From: Haplomitrium mnioides
Lineage: Eukaryota; Marchantiophyta; Haplomitriopsida; Calobryales
NCBI GenBank assembly: GCA_049999725.1
Contig: JBNGIS010020561.1
Location: 1-42,779, forward strand
Direction: 5' to 3'
DNA: 42,779 nucleotides
Shown here: positions 11,124-23,442 of the stretch, in pieces
Position numbering within the stretch: the stretch's first letter is position 1
Layout: each line of letters starts with the position of its first letter
Made by a program: the position numbers and the translations under genes
Notes under the pieces: generated by a model
Database searches by the model: none
What the model saw: only the letters and a program-made list of their open reading frames with translations
Told to the model about the DNA's origin: nothing

Positions 11124-11143
11124 GGTTCAAAGTAGCGGTTGTT
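11124..11143 (-). repeat. Right terminal inverted repeat of unit B
   Basis: GGTTCAAAGTAGCGGTTGTT is the exact reverse complement of the first 20 bases of E3 at 20372. A subterminal AGTAGCAGTT lies 20 bases inside, as at the E1 end. Confidence 0.85.
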
Positions 11144-11510
11144 AATTGAGGAAGATTTGGGTTGCATTCAAAAATGACCCTGGATCACAAACAATGCGGG
11201 GGATCCCGGCCCCACACATCTGTTGGTGTTTGTTTATGTTGCTACTCCTAGCCACTCATTGACCAACTGGAAAAACTTACAATCCTATCACTCTTGACAT
11301 ATAGAGAGTGAACCTCACATTTATAATGTCAAATTCTTTTGAGAGAGTAGAGAAAGCAATTACTTTACATATGGGCACCACCCCACCACTCTGATTCATT
11401 TTGTTGCACGATTAGACTCACTATACGTACACTCCCACTTGCACCTTGGTGCTTGCTGTATTTTCTTAGTCCATATGGCCTTAGGGTTGGTCTAGGACTT
11501 TAGGCAAATT

Positions 11511-11556
<46 letters not shown>

Positions 11557-13080
11557 NNNNNNNNNNNNNNNNNNNNNNNNNNNNNNNNNNNNNNNNNNNN
11601 NNNNNNNNNNNNNNNNNNNNNNNNNNNNNNNNNNNNNNNNNNNNNNNNNNNNNNNNCTCTCTCTCTCTCTCTCTCTCTTCTCCTCACCAATAAAGTGCAA
11701 CATTATACTCTCTCTCTCTCTCTCTCTCTTCTCCTCACCAATAAAGTGCAACATTATATAGTTGGATACTAGTTTTGTTTAGAATAGGGATTTTTGAGTC
11801 CTCATCATGTGTATCACCTACATAAGTAACGAGTTCATAGTTGTCCCACTTGTGGTTGTTACTTGGGTATTCATGTCCCTTATATCATGGTCTTACAATC
11901 AAAAGACAACAACCCTAGTCTCGTTTGTATAAGATTGCCTTTATGTTTGCTTCCCCTCAAAACACCCACACAAAATCATCTCCATTCTATGTTCTTTACC
12001 TCCCCATGGGATTTTGTCTTGCCTCTCTAGTCTTTTATCCTTAGATGTTGCGCCATTTTGTCTTGTTATCCATAGGTCCCTCATAGCTCTTCTCTTCTAA
12101 CCATAGGTCTTACGATGCTCTGCTTTAATATGTAGGTTCCAAAAACCTCATCGGCTCAGTTCGAGATCGGTGGTCTAGAAGAGTTACCTTAGGGTTCTCA
12201 TTTTACTCGGTCCTTCTCCGCGATCAATGCCGTTTTCAACTTGGAGGTTAGAACAATGCGTCTAACAACCCATACCTCTGACGTCTTCTGCTAACATGAT
12301 AGTTGACCCGATGTCTTGTCTTTTGTGCTTGATAGCCTCCACACGGGTTGAACTTGTCGAGTGGTCCCTCGCTTTAACCACTAGCTTTATAGCTTTACCC
12401 ATAGGTATCTTTGTTCGATCGAAATCACCACTTTGTCTCCAATCTTTGTTTTATCATAGTCATTGCTTTGTTCCCTATTTGTAACATCAAAGTCCCTATT
12501 TTACCCTTGTCCATATTATCGACATCACCAATTCTATCCCGAGTTGATTCCTTGAAATTGTTGTTTTGCTCTAGATCCGATCTATTGGACTCATGTTGAG
12601 CTTGTTCAACTCTATTGGAATACCTTTTGAAATACATTCTAATGTATCAATATGACGCACGATCTTTGCAACTCATGTTCTTTCCCATAACCCATTGAGT
12701 TGCACCCCTTTCAAGACTGATTTCTCTTGGTGTCATGTTTTTCCCCTCGACTACTCGCTCGCAAGAAATTCCCACCTGCTAGTGCCCTCGCAAAACCCTT
12801 ATACTAGCATTTCATACTACCAAGAAACCTATAGATACCTTGAAATTGGCCTTACTGACTATCATGGTTCACGACTTAACATTCTAACTTGTCACCCGTA
12901 GGAATACTCCCACTAGTTGATGTTGAAAACCTATACACGAAGATTACCACTATACTACAAACATAGAGACTACAAAGATCCCACCAACTCCCCTTCTCCT
13001 TTTTTTTTTACACTTCAGAGGGCTCCTCCCTCTTATGCCCACAACTACATTTGTAATAGTCTTTGTGACCAATTTATATC
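11144..13080. other. Unassigned interval with gapped (CT)n tract
   Basis: No gene or recognised transposon protein on either strand. (CT)n runs at 11515-11556 and 11657-11676 flank a 100-base gap (11557-11656). A third (CT)n run follows at about 11709-11728, and the segment TCTCCTCACCAATAAAGTGC occurs twice, after the second and third runs. From about 12000 to 13050 the sequence is richer in CCC and TCG and looks like an old, unidentified repeat. A 70-codon frame at 12425-12637 (minus) is not recognisable. Confidence 0.5.
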
Positions 13081-16000
13081 GAAGATGAAATTCAAGATAA
13101 CAACATATTTGTTGCTTCTTTTTCAAGAGAGGAACTCCAAGACTCATTTGATTTTGATTTCAAAATATTGTTAACTTAAGCAAATTTTAATAGACCAGCT
13201 ACTTCTACTCAAGTTGAAGTAAAACCTACAACTTAACTAACATCTCAAAAAGAGAAACTACATATCAAATCACTGATCCAGACTTCAAGAAATGATTCTT
13301 GGTCAAAAAATGTTTCTCTCGATTAGTCATGGAAGATTCCAATAGTTTTATTGTAAACACTGCCAAAAAATCAAGAGTTTGGTGAAGATGCAGTTATGGC
13401 TTGGTTGAGTTCTCCAAACACTGAAACTCGTGTGTATAGTTTGAAGAATTGCACTCCCAAGTAGAAATATACTTTAGCTTGTGTAGAAGATCTTGAAGAT
13501 AATGCTTTGTCTCAAATAGTTGGATTTGCATACAAACCGAATTGACTAGCCAAGCACAAGAGTTCATAGTTTAGACCAAAACCCAAATGAATAAATTCTT
13601 TACATGATAGTTCTTTGTTGATAGTCCAAAATGATAAGAGTTTTATTAAAACAAGACTTGATTTTTGGTCAATTACAAAGTTGAGAAGAATTCCATATTG
13701 CTAAAATAATTGTAGTTTTGACAAACATACAAATTCAAGACATCACTTTACAATAAAGGATACTAAGAAAAGATTCAAAGTTATCCAATAGATTTACTTT
13801 GCCTAGCTCTATTATTGTCTGCAGAACAACATTTAAGTTAATACTATCTCTAGAAAGCTATAGGATCTAAAGGATACAAGAACTAAAAAAATGTAAATCC
13901 TAAAGACTCTTTTAAAAAGAGAGATTTATCTACTAGAGGGGTATTTGTACGTTAGTGGATGGAAATGTTTTTCCAATGACACTATTGCAATAAGAGAATG
14001 CCAGTAAATATAAAACTTTCTCAACAATTTACCAAATTAGAAGGTTATGATTACTAGATAGCTTTTTTTAAAGAAAAGGATCTCAATTAAATTTTGAGTT
14101 TCTTCAGTTTTACAAATCATTGGAGAATGCATTTTCCAAATGTTGAAATTCCCAAACATAATAGATTTGTTGTTTATGAAATGTGTGAAGAGATAACATC
14201 ATTGCAAGAGAGATTTGTTTTAGAGTCTCACAAAGATAAAAATTTGTTTTTTTTTTTGATACGCTTTTGTGTTTTTCTATTTGTTTTAAATAATATTTTT
14301 GAATTTTATTTTTTATTGTAATACTATAAATGCATAGCATATCATGATTCTTTTTTCTTCAAATTATATCTATGTTTTTTAATTTGTGTTGTTATTTGCT
14401 AGCATATGCATGTATGAGACTTTGCACTTGCAATGGATTCATTTCATTGTTTGTTCTCATATTGTTAAAAATATTATGTTGTGGTTTGTATCACTTTGAC
14501 ACTTTTTGTGCAAAACCAGTGCTTGAAAAAAAGTCCAAATGCTCAAGATTCGATGTTGATATTTGGACCAAAACCCTTTGTGGAAGAAAGTCCATTTGTG
14601 CATATGATTCAATGTTGATGTTCAGAGAATTTGTACAGATAAAATTTCATGCACGCATGTGATGTAATGTTGTTATTTAGAGCCTTTTGCGCCAACCCAC
14701 TACGTGAAAGAGTCTCTTCTACGTGTGCATAAAGTTTTGTGTTGTTGTTTGGAGCCTCCTACACAAAAGAGAGTCCATACGTACGTAGGATTTGTTGTTG
14801 TTGTTTGCAATTCCATGAGTGCATGAGGTTGCTCCAATGTACGAGATGGGGTTTCTCTATTTTTCTCTTCAAATTACAAAGTTAGTATGGTGATTTGCAA
14901 CCTTTTGCTTGGAAGAGAGTCCATGCGGGCATAGGATTTGCTATAGTTGTTTGTAGCCCTCTGCACATCTTGGACTTCTTTAGCCTATAAGATGGGTTTC
15001 TTCTTCTATTCTCTTAAAAATAAGAAGTTTGTGTGGTGGTTTGTAGCCTCAATGTCTAAGAGACTCAATGCGCAAAAGAAATCCCAAACACAAAGAGGAA
15101 TTGTTGTTGTTGTTTGCAACCCTCTACATGCATAGGACTATATGAGTACACAAGATGAGTTTTGTTAATTGTTCTATTTAAGTTATAGAGTTAGTATTTT
15201 GATTTTCAACCTCCGTCACTTAAGAGGACACTTGCATGAAAGGGGTTTGTTAATGTTGTAAACTCCTTGCAAAAAACCCTTGTGTATAAGAGAATCCTTG
15301 CACGCAAATAATTTGTTGGCAACAAATGTACAAGAGGAAACAATATTTGTCTCCTCTAATGTTACTTTTTATTATAAATGTTTTTTTTTAGAAGATTTCT
15401 TACATTATTGAGACTTCTTATCCATAAGAGACTTCATATACACATGAGTTGTTGTTTGTCTCCCTTTAAGTATATTGGAATCTCTTTGAGTATGAGATTT
15501 GTTTTCTCTATTGTCATTTTTATAATTATAAAGTTAGTGTTGTGGTTTCTAATTCGCTACACATAAGAGACTACTTGTGTACATGGAATCTACTTCTCGT
15601 TTGCTCTGTCTTCAATACAAACTTACCATTTTTTTGTAACCCTATATGCACATGACACTCTTTCCAATATTATTTCAATCCTACAACCAACATTCCTCCT
15701 TCTAATGTTATTGACATATATTGATTTGTTTTGTAATGCAGTTAAATATAATTGCAAATTGGTTTTTTTTTTGAGACCAATAAATGAAAGAAAGAACAAA
15801 ACTTGCAAACCATCAAAGAAAATGTTATGCTAATGGTGAGAAGTACTTGGGTATTGTAATCGATAGTATGAATAAAAAAACCATGACTCTACATTGGCCT
15901 TCATGATCAAAGAGCATTGATAAAAGTTGTTTTTGTGAGTATGCATATTGTTGGCATTTGAACTTTCAATCATACTCTTTCTTTGAGGAACTTCTTAACC

Positions 16001-17310
16001 TATGGCAACTTGAGTAGTGACTCCAACTTGACTGTCATACTATTGAACAAAATATTATGTGAGCTTGAAGGGTTGTTGCCTCTTATAATGTACTTTCAAT
16101 TGGACAATACAACATGAGAGAATAAAAATTCCACACAATTTGGATATCTTTGTATCTTGATTGCTAATAACATTTTTTCAAAAAATCAAAGTGGGATTTA
16201 TTATGGTGGGCTATACCCATGATTATATTGATCAGATGCTCAAATTTTTTTCCAAATATTTGAGGTGTGTCAAGGCTTTCACGGTAACTAATCTATGCTC
16301 TTAGACATTGTAGTTGTTATATAATCCAAAACCATAAGTAATTCTCCTACAAAAGACATGAGATTTCAAAGTGTTTCTACAACATCTTCCCTTATTGATT
16401 AAGAAGATTAAGGATATGACGTTTAATCAACAATTCAAGCTCAAGTTGAGTGGCTTAGATACATAGATTTGAAGTAAACAATTTTCAAGAGATAAATTTT
16501 GGTTACTTCCGGATGATGTTTGACAACTCAAGTGTTTATTGGAATTGGAAAGGGAAAATTTTAATACAATTTTGATTCTTTTGAAGGATTTTATAAACAA
16601 AAACTATTACAAATTCTTCAAAGATTTTGACATTGAATGGTGGAATGAGTTGTTTCTTACTTAACATGAGATTGCAACCTGCATTGTTGAAGGAAAACAA
16701 AGAGGATTTCTAACATCACAATCTAACTCTTGTGATGATTTTCAAAATGTTGAAGCATCTTATCAAGTTGATGTTTGGCATAAGGAGGAAGAGTCTCCAA
16801 TAAAATGTGTATTTTATCAACATCGAGCAAGATCTTATGAAGCTTTAAGCAAAGAGAAGAAACCATTTCACATAAAACAAGATACAATCACAAATTTGGA
16901 AATATACATAATGTGAAAGCCAAAATATTCATTTGTTTTTTGCATCATTTGACTAAAAAAGAAGACAGTTTTGGATTGCAATAGTCTTTAAAGTTTTAGT
17001 ATTTGATGGAAGAGAACCTCCAAACCAAAAACAAGCATGTGTTCAATGGTTTTCTTGTGAGGTTGAGAATGTGTATTCTAGACAATACTTTAGATTACGA
17101 TGCTATCTTTGATTTTCTTCTAATACAAAAAATCAATCGACCAAAAAAACTCTAATAACTATCAAATCAAACCTTTTTGAATATGAGAGATAGAAAGTTG
17201 TCCATCCTAAAGTGTTTGAAAGAGAATCAAACAATCTTCTAATTATTGATGAGAATCTTGATGAATCTTTTAAAGCTCACTATAAAAAATAGAAACTAGT
17301 GGTTGAATCC
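13080..17310 (+). pseudogene. DUF7869-type transposase-like gene, copy T2 (old relic, element E2)
   Basis: Reads in the opposite direction to T1 and T3. Recognisable blocks in order: AWLSSPN (about 13400), QIVGFAYKPN (about 13530), LLEGYLYVSGW (about 13935-13970), a segment like LQIIGECIFQML (about 14110), then an intron-like stretch with decayed palindrome repeats. After that come QRKCYANGEKYLGIVIDSMN (about 15810-15870), and pieces matching QLDN, GHTHD and the C-terminal VQWF segment (about 16100 and 17030) in shifting frames. Dozens of stops and indels make it the oldest copy. The N-terminal 10-residue repeats and the partner methyltransferase gene are missing. The left boundary is approximate. 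Confidence 0.7.
14460..15620. repeat. Degenerate palindrome repeats in the T2 intron
   Basis: Loose units of about 60-75 bp, each with a motif like GAGAGTCCATGCGGGCATAG followed by GATTTGTTGTTGTTGTTTGC. They are the decayed equivalent of scattered palindromes in the T1 and T3 introns, here expanded to more than 1 kb. Confidence 0.65.
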
Positions 17311-18389
17311 ATTTATATTTTGATTTTCAAAATATTTTTTTATATTATATTGTTCAAAAGATACTTTCTATTTATATATACAATTTGATTTAAACATATT
17401 TTAATTTGTATGAATATTTATATTCTAGTGACTTCTTTTTGTTGAGATTGAGTTGTATGTACACATAAACTCTTCAAGAAAAATACCAAATTCTATATGA
17501 AATTCAAAATGTTTCCAAGTTTTTGATAATTTTTAGTGTTTATCATAATTAATGTAATTTTATCATCTCTCAATATCTTTAAAGTAAAAAATAATACTCT
17601 TCATTTTGTTTGTCAAACTATTCAAGATTTAAAATATTACTATATTCATTCGTACTACATATTGCCTATATGCACACGAACTTTGAAGTTGAATCAATTT
17701 TCCCATGTTTTTTTGGATCATTGAAGCCCATACACATATGGAATATCAAAGATTATGTGCACTTACAGTGTGAAGCGGAGTTAGGAATTTGTTGCATGTT
17801 TGGTCTCCAAAGTGAAACTCAAAATCCCTAGCCATCTTATATTGTTGAAATATGTACATGCAATAACTCTATAATATCGTGCGTATACACATCACTTGCA
17901 AAGCTTAGATTGTCTATGCACATTCCATGACAAGCACAAACATAAAATAAATAATAGAAAACAATTAAGTCTCTACAATAGTTTTCTTGAATGCTACTCT
18001 CAAGAATTCAGCTACATTAACTTCTCAATATCTGAACCAATGCACCTTGTGACTTCAAAGAATATTTTACATTTCTTAAAAAGTTGCAACTCATCAGCTC
18101 TCTTCATTTTCATATAACATCAAAAGATAGCCTTTCAATGCAATATAAAGCCTTTATAGAGCTACTCATATAAAACCCTAAAACTCTAAATCCTAAAACA
18201 TAAAACTCTAAAATTTGGAATGGTGCAACAATTATTGTGTGTGTACACATTGCTTACACAACTTACATTGTCTACACACATTTCATGACAAGCAAAAACA
18301 TACAATAGAAAATTGGAGACAATTGAGTCTTATACTTATAAATGTATAAGACCCTACAATCACCCTTTAATGGCGGTTAAGTCCCTTAA
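17311..18389. other. AT-rich interval after E2 with a diverged direct repeat
   Basis: No gene recognised. About 95 bases at 17880-17975 recur at 18238-18335 (shared blocks ATTGTCTA, CATGACAAGCA, GAAAA, ACAATTRAGTCT). A degenerate telomere-like stretch (ACCCTAAAACTCTAAATCCT) lies at about 18173-18215. It probably contains the outer part of E2; I cannot locate the E2 terminus. Confidence 0.45.
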
Positions 18390-20371
18390 AACTAGTTAGT
18401 TATCTATCTTGTAGAAGATTGATATACACCTAATGATGCAAAGTCTATAAGGCTAGGTGCAAATGAAGCCCCATCTTTCACTCTCTTACAATCTATACTA
18501 ACGTTTGAACTCAATTGAAACTAGTTGTTCTGAGAAAATTGAGGGCAAAACCATGACATGCTAGGAAAAGTAGCCAATGGTGGCATCAAACACAACATAT
18601 ACCATTCTTTAGAATAACTATTACAATCAACATGGTAGTTGCTCTCTTGGAAGACCCACATGTTGTGCATTTCAAATCTACATGAACTCGTGCCAAACTT
18701 GGGTTCATACTACCATTAACTTTTGGAAGGTGGTAAGGTGCATAATTTTGCACATGGTTCTTCTATATCATGCCATCACAACCCTCCAATTACAAGAATC
18801 CATAGAGCAATACCTCACGCACACGCAGAATTTGATGTCCAAGAGTAACACCAAGTGTGGTGAATGCAGTTTGCTGCAACTACACATAATCACCAAGATT
18901 AAACTTGTGAATCCTAGTGTGATGCCTGCCTCTCTGAATGGTAGCATATCATAAGGCATCTTGATGTTGGGAAATGGCTAGGTTGTAAAAATCCATGGGC
19001 ATGACTCTATTAAAAATTCTTGCTCTCTCTAAACATACTTGCACCCAAACAACAAGATAAACTAGATCCACAATCATAACAACATCTCAACAAATGGAGG
19101 AGGGCAGGTCATACTCTCTCCTATAAAGTAAAAAAATAAGGTGAAAAAGACGCCAATATTGCTTGCTTACTAAACCAATAGCTTATAGCCAGCATTGCAA
19201 TTGGAGATCTCAATCCTCATGGTGACTAGCTTGCAAGCCATACTTGTCCAATGCTCTCTTTACAGTTTAAACCACTCACTCATCCAAGCTATTTGCATCA
19301 AGATGATCTCTAGAGCTAGTATAGTGATCAATAAGAGCTTGTTCATATAAAATTTCAAAATAACAACAAAATTTGGTACCTTGATCATTCAACATATCAA
19401 TATGTGCTCCAAAACAACTTAGTATTTGATCCACGAAAGTAATAGCCACTCACCACTTTTTTTTTTACAAACCTACTAGCTTAATCTACTTGAAGAGTGC
19501 TCCATGATCACCAATACAAATCTATAGTAGCGCTAGATCAAAGGTATGAGACTAGCAAAATCCAAGCTTCAATAATGTCCCATTCCCATAATAGATGGTG
19601 GCTGCAATTGAGGAGTGAGAATATTGAATTATGTTTGTACTCTATCACACACCACACACTTGGCTACCCCCTGTGCACATCAATGTTTATGCCTCACCAC
19701 GTGCACTAAATTTGCAACAAGCCATCTATGTTCTTCACACCAAAATGTCCCATCTTCTCATGAGCATGACGGATCATTGCAAGACTCTATATAGGTTTTG
19801 GCACTAGACGTATCTTACCATCATTTTAAACTCTCAGAACTTGAGCTCCTTCCTACGTGAATCTCTTAGCTTGTTGTTGGACTTTGCTATTTGCTCTGGT
19901 GTCAAGTTGTTCATTCAAAAAACCTATGTGTAAATACTCCAACATACAATTTATTATTGTGAATATTTTGATATAGATTTGAATCATCAACCTTTGCTTG
20001 TCTCTCATTGGGGTCACAACATTGACTCCAATGGAAAAGGCAGCCACCAATCCACCCCAAACTAACACCCAAGAAATGAAGGCAGATATATACCAACCTA
20101 GCATCATCTCTTTATCTCACTTCTCATACCAATGCACACCAATCAATCACGTTGGCTTGTAGATAGGTTGCAACTCAACCCATCTACATCTAAGTTAGTT
20201 GTACAAGGTAAGTGGACCATTTAAAAGTCATACTCTTGCAAGAACAATGCCTAATATGCAAGCTTGCTAGTTTTTTTTTTTTTTTTTAGAATTCCATCAA
20301 CCATTTGATGGGCTAGTGATCAGTCACTAAAGTGAATAGAGCACCAAATAAAGCAACAAAAGTGTGCCACA
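18390..20371 (-). pseudogene. Decayed Ty3/gypsy pol (RNase H, integrase, PHD-like tail), G2
   Basis: Minus-strand blocks in order: RNase H remnants ALFTLVTDH and PIKWLME (about 20330-20290), LQEYDF and NLDVDGLS (about 20240-20150); an H2C2-type segment RHAHEKMGHFGVKN (about 19780-19740); integrase core pieces FVDQILSCFGAHIDMLNDQG (about 19440-19385); and a Cys-rich tail with CTTCGSSKRATTMLI and LCLMPPLATFPSMSWFCP (18690-18540). That tail matches a PHD finger (C..C, ML.C/D.C, CL.PPL, W.CP). Many stops and frameshifts are present. RT is absent because the reading stops at the E3 terminus at 20372. Confidence 0.75.
20271..20287. repeat. T17 homopolymer inside the G2 RNase H
   Basis: Seventeen T on the plus strand, lying between the codons for WLME and those for the following conserved block of the RNase H. 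It replaces family sequence. Confidence 0.8.
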
Positions 20372-20391
20372 AACAACCGCTACTTTGAACC
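20372..20391 (+). repeat. Left terminal inverted repeat of E3
   Basis: AACAACCGCTACTTTGAACC is a perfect inverted match to 11124-11143. The interior shows a weaker second copy of the motif (GCTATTCAAAATAGGAAC). The sequence to its left is gypsy RNase H, so this is an insertion junction. Confidence 0.85.
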
Positions 20392-21059
20392 AGAAACAAG
20401 CTATTCAAAATAGGAACCTTTTATTTTTAAAGAAAAAACACGGTTTTTTAGCTAAAAGAACACATAAAACAAGGTTATTTTTCAAAAAGAAAAGATATAT
20501 GAGTTTTTGAGCTTCATTTTTGGCCGTTTCAACAAGGATGATAGAGCAAGAGTCAATTTCATTATGCGAAATCAAACAATGTTCTAAGTTCTTATGAAAA
20601 TATTGGAAATCTTGAAATTGATGAAAAGTATAAAAATTATAGCAAGTTTTTACAAGAAACTTGCATTTATCATTGATTACAATTTGAAGCCCAAAAATTG
20701 AAATACACGTAAAAAAAACTATTTTGAAATATGTTTGGTTGCACAAACTCTATGCACGCATAGACATAGTGCTATTTGAAACTTATTTTTGGGAAAGAAA
20801 AAGAAAACATGAGGAAAATACCCAAGTAGACTAGAAGTGAAGGGAACGAATTTGTAATCGTAGACACAAAAACCAACAAAACGAAACATTGCATGGATTT
20901 AGCAGCTCTATTATCAAGTTCAAGCAAGAAAGAAGCCTTCATTTGTAGTTGAAAATCCATGTACGCAAAAGTTAAAGTGAGCATAAAAAAAAGGTTTCAG
21001 CATTCAAAAATATTTTATAATTCAAAGAAACATATACACAAAGTAGTCATAGTTCAGAA

Positions 21060-23442
21060 TCAAAAAGACAGTAGCTAGGGAGATTGAACTTAGATTTGCG
21101 TCTCCCTTTTGTTGTTACTATTTTTTCTAGGAAGTATTGTCTAGAAAATGCATCATCATCCTCATAAGCAAGCCATTAAACACATAGTCATTTTGGGTTT
21201 GGGGGTTCTTCCTCATCAAATGACAAAAATATGAGGACTTTGACAACCCAAAATGGTATACTATTTGGATCTAGAGATGCAACAACAAAAATAAACATTC
21301 TAGCTTTTACCTCTTGTAGATTGCCAAATTTGTGCCCGTATCGGGTGTTGTGTGAAGTAGGCCTTTCTCGCGGTCTAGGTACTCCATCATAGATTTCTCA
21401 ATGTGTAGAAAGTATTTGTTGTATTGGAGTATCTTCTTGTGTTTGTTGAGCATCAAGCTAAGAACCTATTTTGAGAATCATTACAAGTGTTTGTTGGTTG
21501 TGAAGGTGGAAAGGTAAATTCTGCTTTGAGTCATCGTCTTTTTTTTTTCAAGGATGTAGGCTGCAATCTCTTGTTGGGCAAGAAAAAAATTCATTCTACT
21601 TTTGAATATTAGAATCTGTAAAGAACTTGTAGCAGTTCTCAGTTATGTTGTGTCTTATTGCAAAAACCACTTTCTTGGCATCAACTTCTCTTTCTTCCTT
21701 TTGAGATCATTTGATTTCAAAACATACCTTGAGAAGAATCAACATTGAACTTAAAATGTCTTTGTCCACTTCAGATTGGCACTTGAGTTGACAAACACCA
21801 TCCGGAGGTAACCAAAATTCATTTGTTGAAAACAGTTTGCTCCAAATCTTTGCTTTGGAATCATTGAACTAGAACTTGAATGGTTGGTTAAAGGTAATAT
21901 CATGCATCCTTTGAGCCACAGAGGGATGTTGTTGTAGGAACATTTTGAAATCCCAAGTTTCCATCAAAAGAATTGCATGAGGTTTAAGATTATATGATAA
22001 CTGTAGCGTCTTGCTAAGACTTGTAGCTATGAAAGCCTTGACACGTTTCAAACGTTTTGAGAATTGGTTGAATGTTTGATCGATTTGATCATGAGTATGG
22101 CCAACCATGAGATATCCCACCTTGATTTTTTTGAAAACATCCTTGGCAATAAGAAGACCAAGATATCCAAATAAGACAGAATTCTTAATCTCTCGTGTCA
22201 TGTTGTCCAACTGAAGATACAAAGTCAGAAGCAATGGCCCATGCAGTAACTATCAAATTAGAATCACTTCTCAAGTTTTTGTAGGTTGAAAAAGACCCTT
22301 GAAGAAAGAGCATGATTGAATTTTAAAGCACCAACAATATGCACACCCACCAAACAGTCTTTATCAATGTTTTAGGTGGTGAAGGCTAGTGTACAATAAC
22401 AAAATTCTTTTGATCCATTCCATTAATGACAATTCCCAAGTACTTTTGACCATTCACATAACATTTTCTTCAATGGTTTGAAAGTTTTGTTCTTTCTTTC
22501 ATTTGTTGGTGAAGATAAATAAACAATTGGCGATTATATTTGATTGCATCATCACAAAGCACAAAAGATATAGAAGTAGTTCAGTAAAATATGTGTCGAT
22601 GTTTTGAACTTCAAAAGACAACCTGAGGTGCTAAAAATATATTCAAATCATATCAGACAAATGTTTGGATTGGAAAAAGTGAAAATTTATAAAAAGATTA
22701 AAATTAAACTTTAGATAATTTAACTAAAGAAGAATCTGAATAACATTCATAATAGGTACTTGTGTTTGACTTGAAATAAAAAAAAAGTTTTGAAAGGAGA
22801 AAAACACGATTTGCTAACAAAGGTTCACAAACTAGAACTTCAATTTCAAAGGTAACTTGGACTCTTTGTTCGCAAAGAATTGAGAAAACCAGAACAGATC
22901 CTATGCGCGCATAAGACTAGTGGAGACAACAACTGATTGTATACGCGTATAGAACCAAAAGCAACAACATCAATATCTGGCTTTTTTTGACCTTTGTCGC
23001 GACTCGTTTTGAAAGAAATAAGAACAAAACCTATGCGTGCATAGGATTTTCAAACAACAAAAACGATTCTTGCTATTGTTTTTCTAGCAAAGGGATCTTG
23101 ATTCAAAGCAACAAAGGCAAAATTTGTTGCAATGCCAAGGGCACCACCAACAATCAGATCCATTTCCTCACTTTATTCAACTATAGACTAGGTTTGGATT
23201 CAAACTCAAAAAAATAGACCCTATGCAAGCATAGACTCTCCTCTCACAACTCAAGTTGCTAAGAATTATTTGACTCAAATCTTGTTTGCTAAACAACTTA
23301 ACAAAACAAATACCTTTTAGCATTAAGTTGAGAAAACATAACATCTCTAGAGCTAAGCTTTGAGTCTCAAAAAAAGAGCATGGATTAACCAAAGGTTTCA
23401 AAAAAGAAGAAATTTGTTATCTTTGTTGGACTCTAAGACGGA
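21060..23442 (-). pseudogene. DUF7869-type transposase-like gene, copy T3, C-terminal half
   Basis: Carries the best preserved core of the three copies: LYLQLDNMTREIKN and LMVGHTHDQIDQTFNQFSK within an open frame at 22234-21869. Upstream, YLGIVINGMDQK (about 22440-22405) has Asp replaced by Asn in the DGMDQ signature. The C-terminal module (FWVVKV..., about 21230-21190) is present with stops. An intron of about 850 bases (about 23422-22570) holds scattered palindromes (CCTATGCGCGCATAAG near 22900, CTATGCGTGCATAG near 23030, CTATGCAAGCATAG near 23220). The gene continues at 27258 beyond the LTR-type insertion. Confidence 0.8.

Larger units (their letters stand above)
9706..11143 (+). mobile_element. 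Unit B: 3' end of another copy, joined to E1's right terminus
   Basis: The sequence enters the methyltransferase gene just after motif I (ATGATAGACGTCAG...), continues through its C terminus, poly(A) signal and palindrome repeats, and ends with its own terminus at 11124-11143. It parallels 8580-9705 with many substitutions, so it is not a fresh duplication. It contains a 400-base assembly gap (10664-11063). The closeness of the E1 terminus to a broken gene suggests two element ends joined by nesting plus deletion, or a head-to-tail array. Confidence 0.75.

Noticed and set aside
10567-11167. Open frames of about 170 codons across the gap
   Set aside because: Consist mostly of undetermined residues over the N run; likewise 11481-11754 (gap plus CT repeat read as RERERE).
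18173-18215. Interstitial telomere repeat
   Set aside because: Only short degenerate CCCTAAA-like words in AT-rich DNA, without a tandem register.
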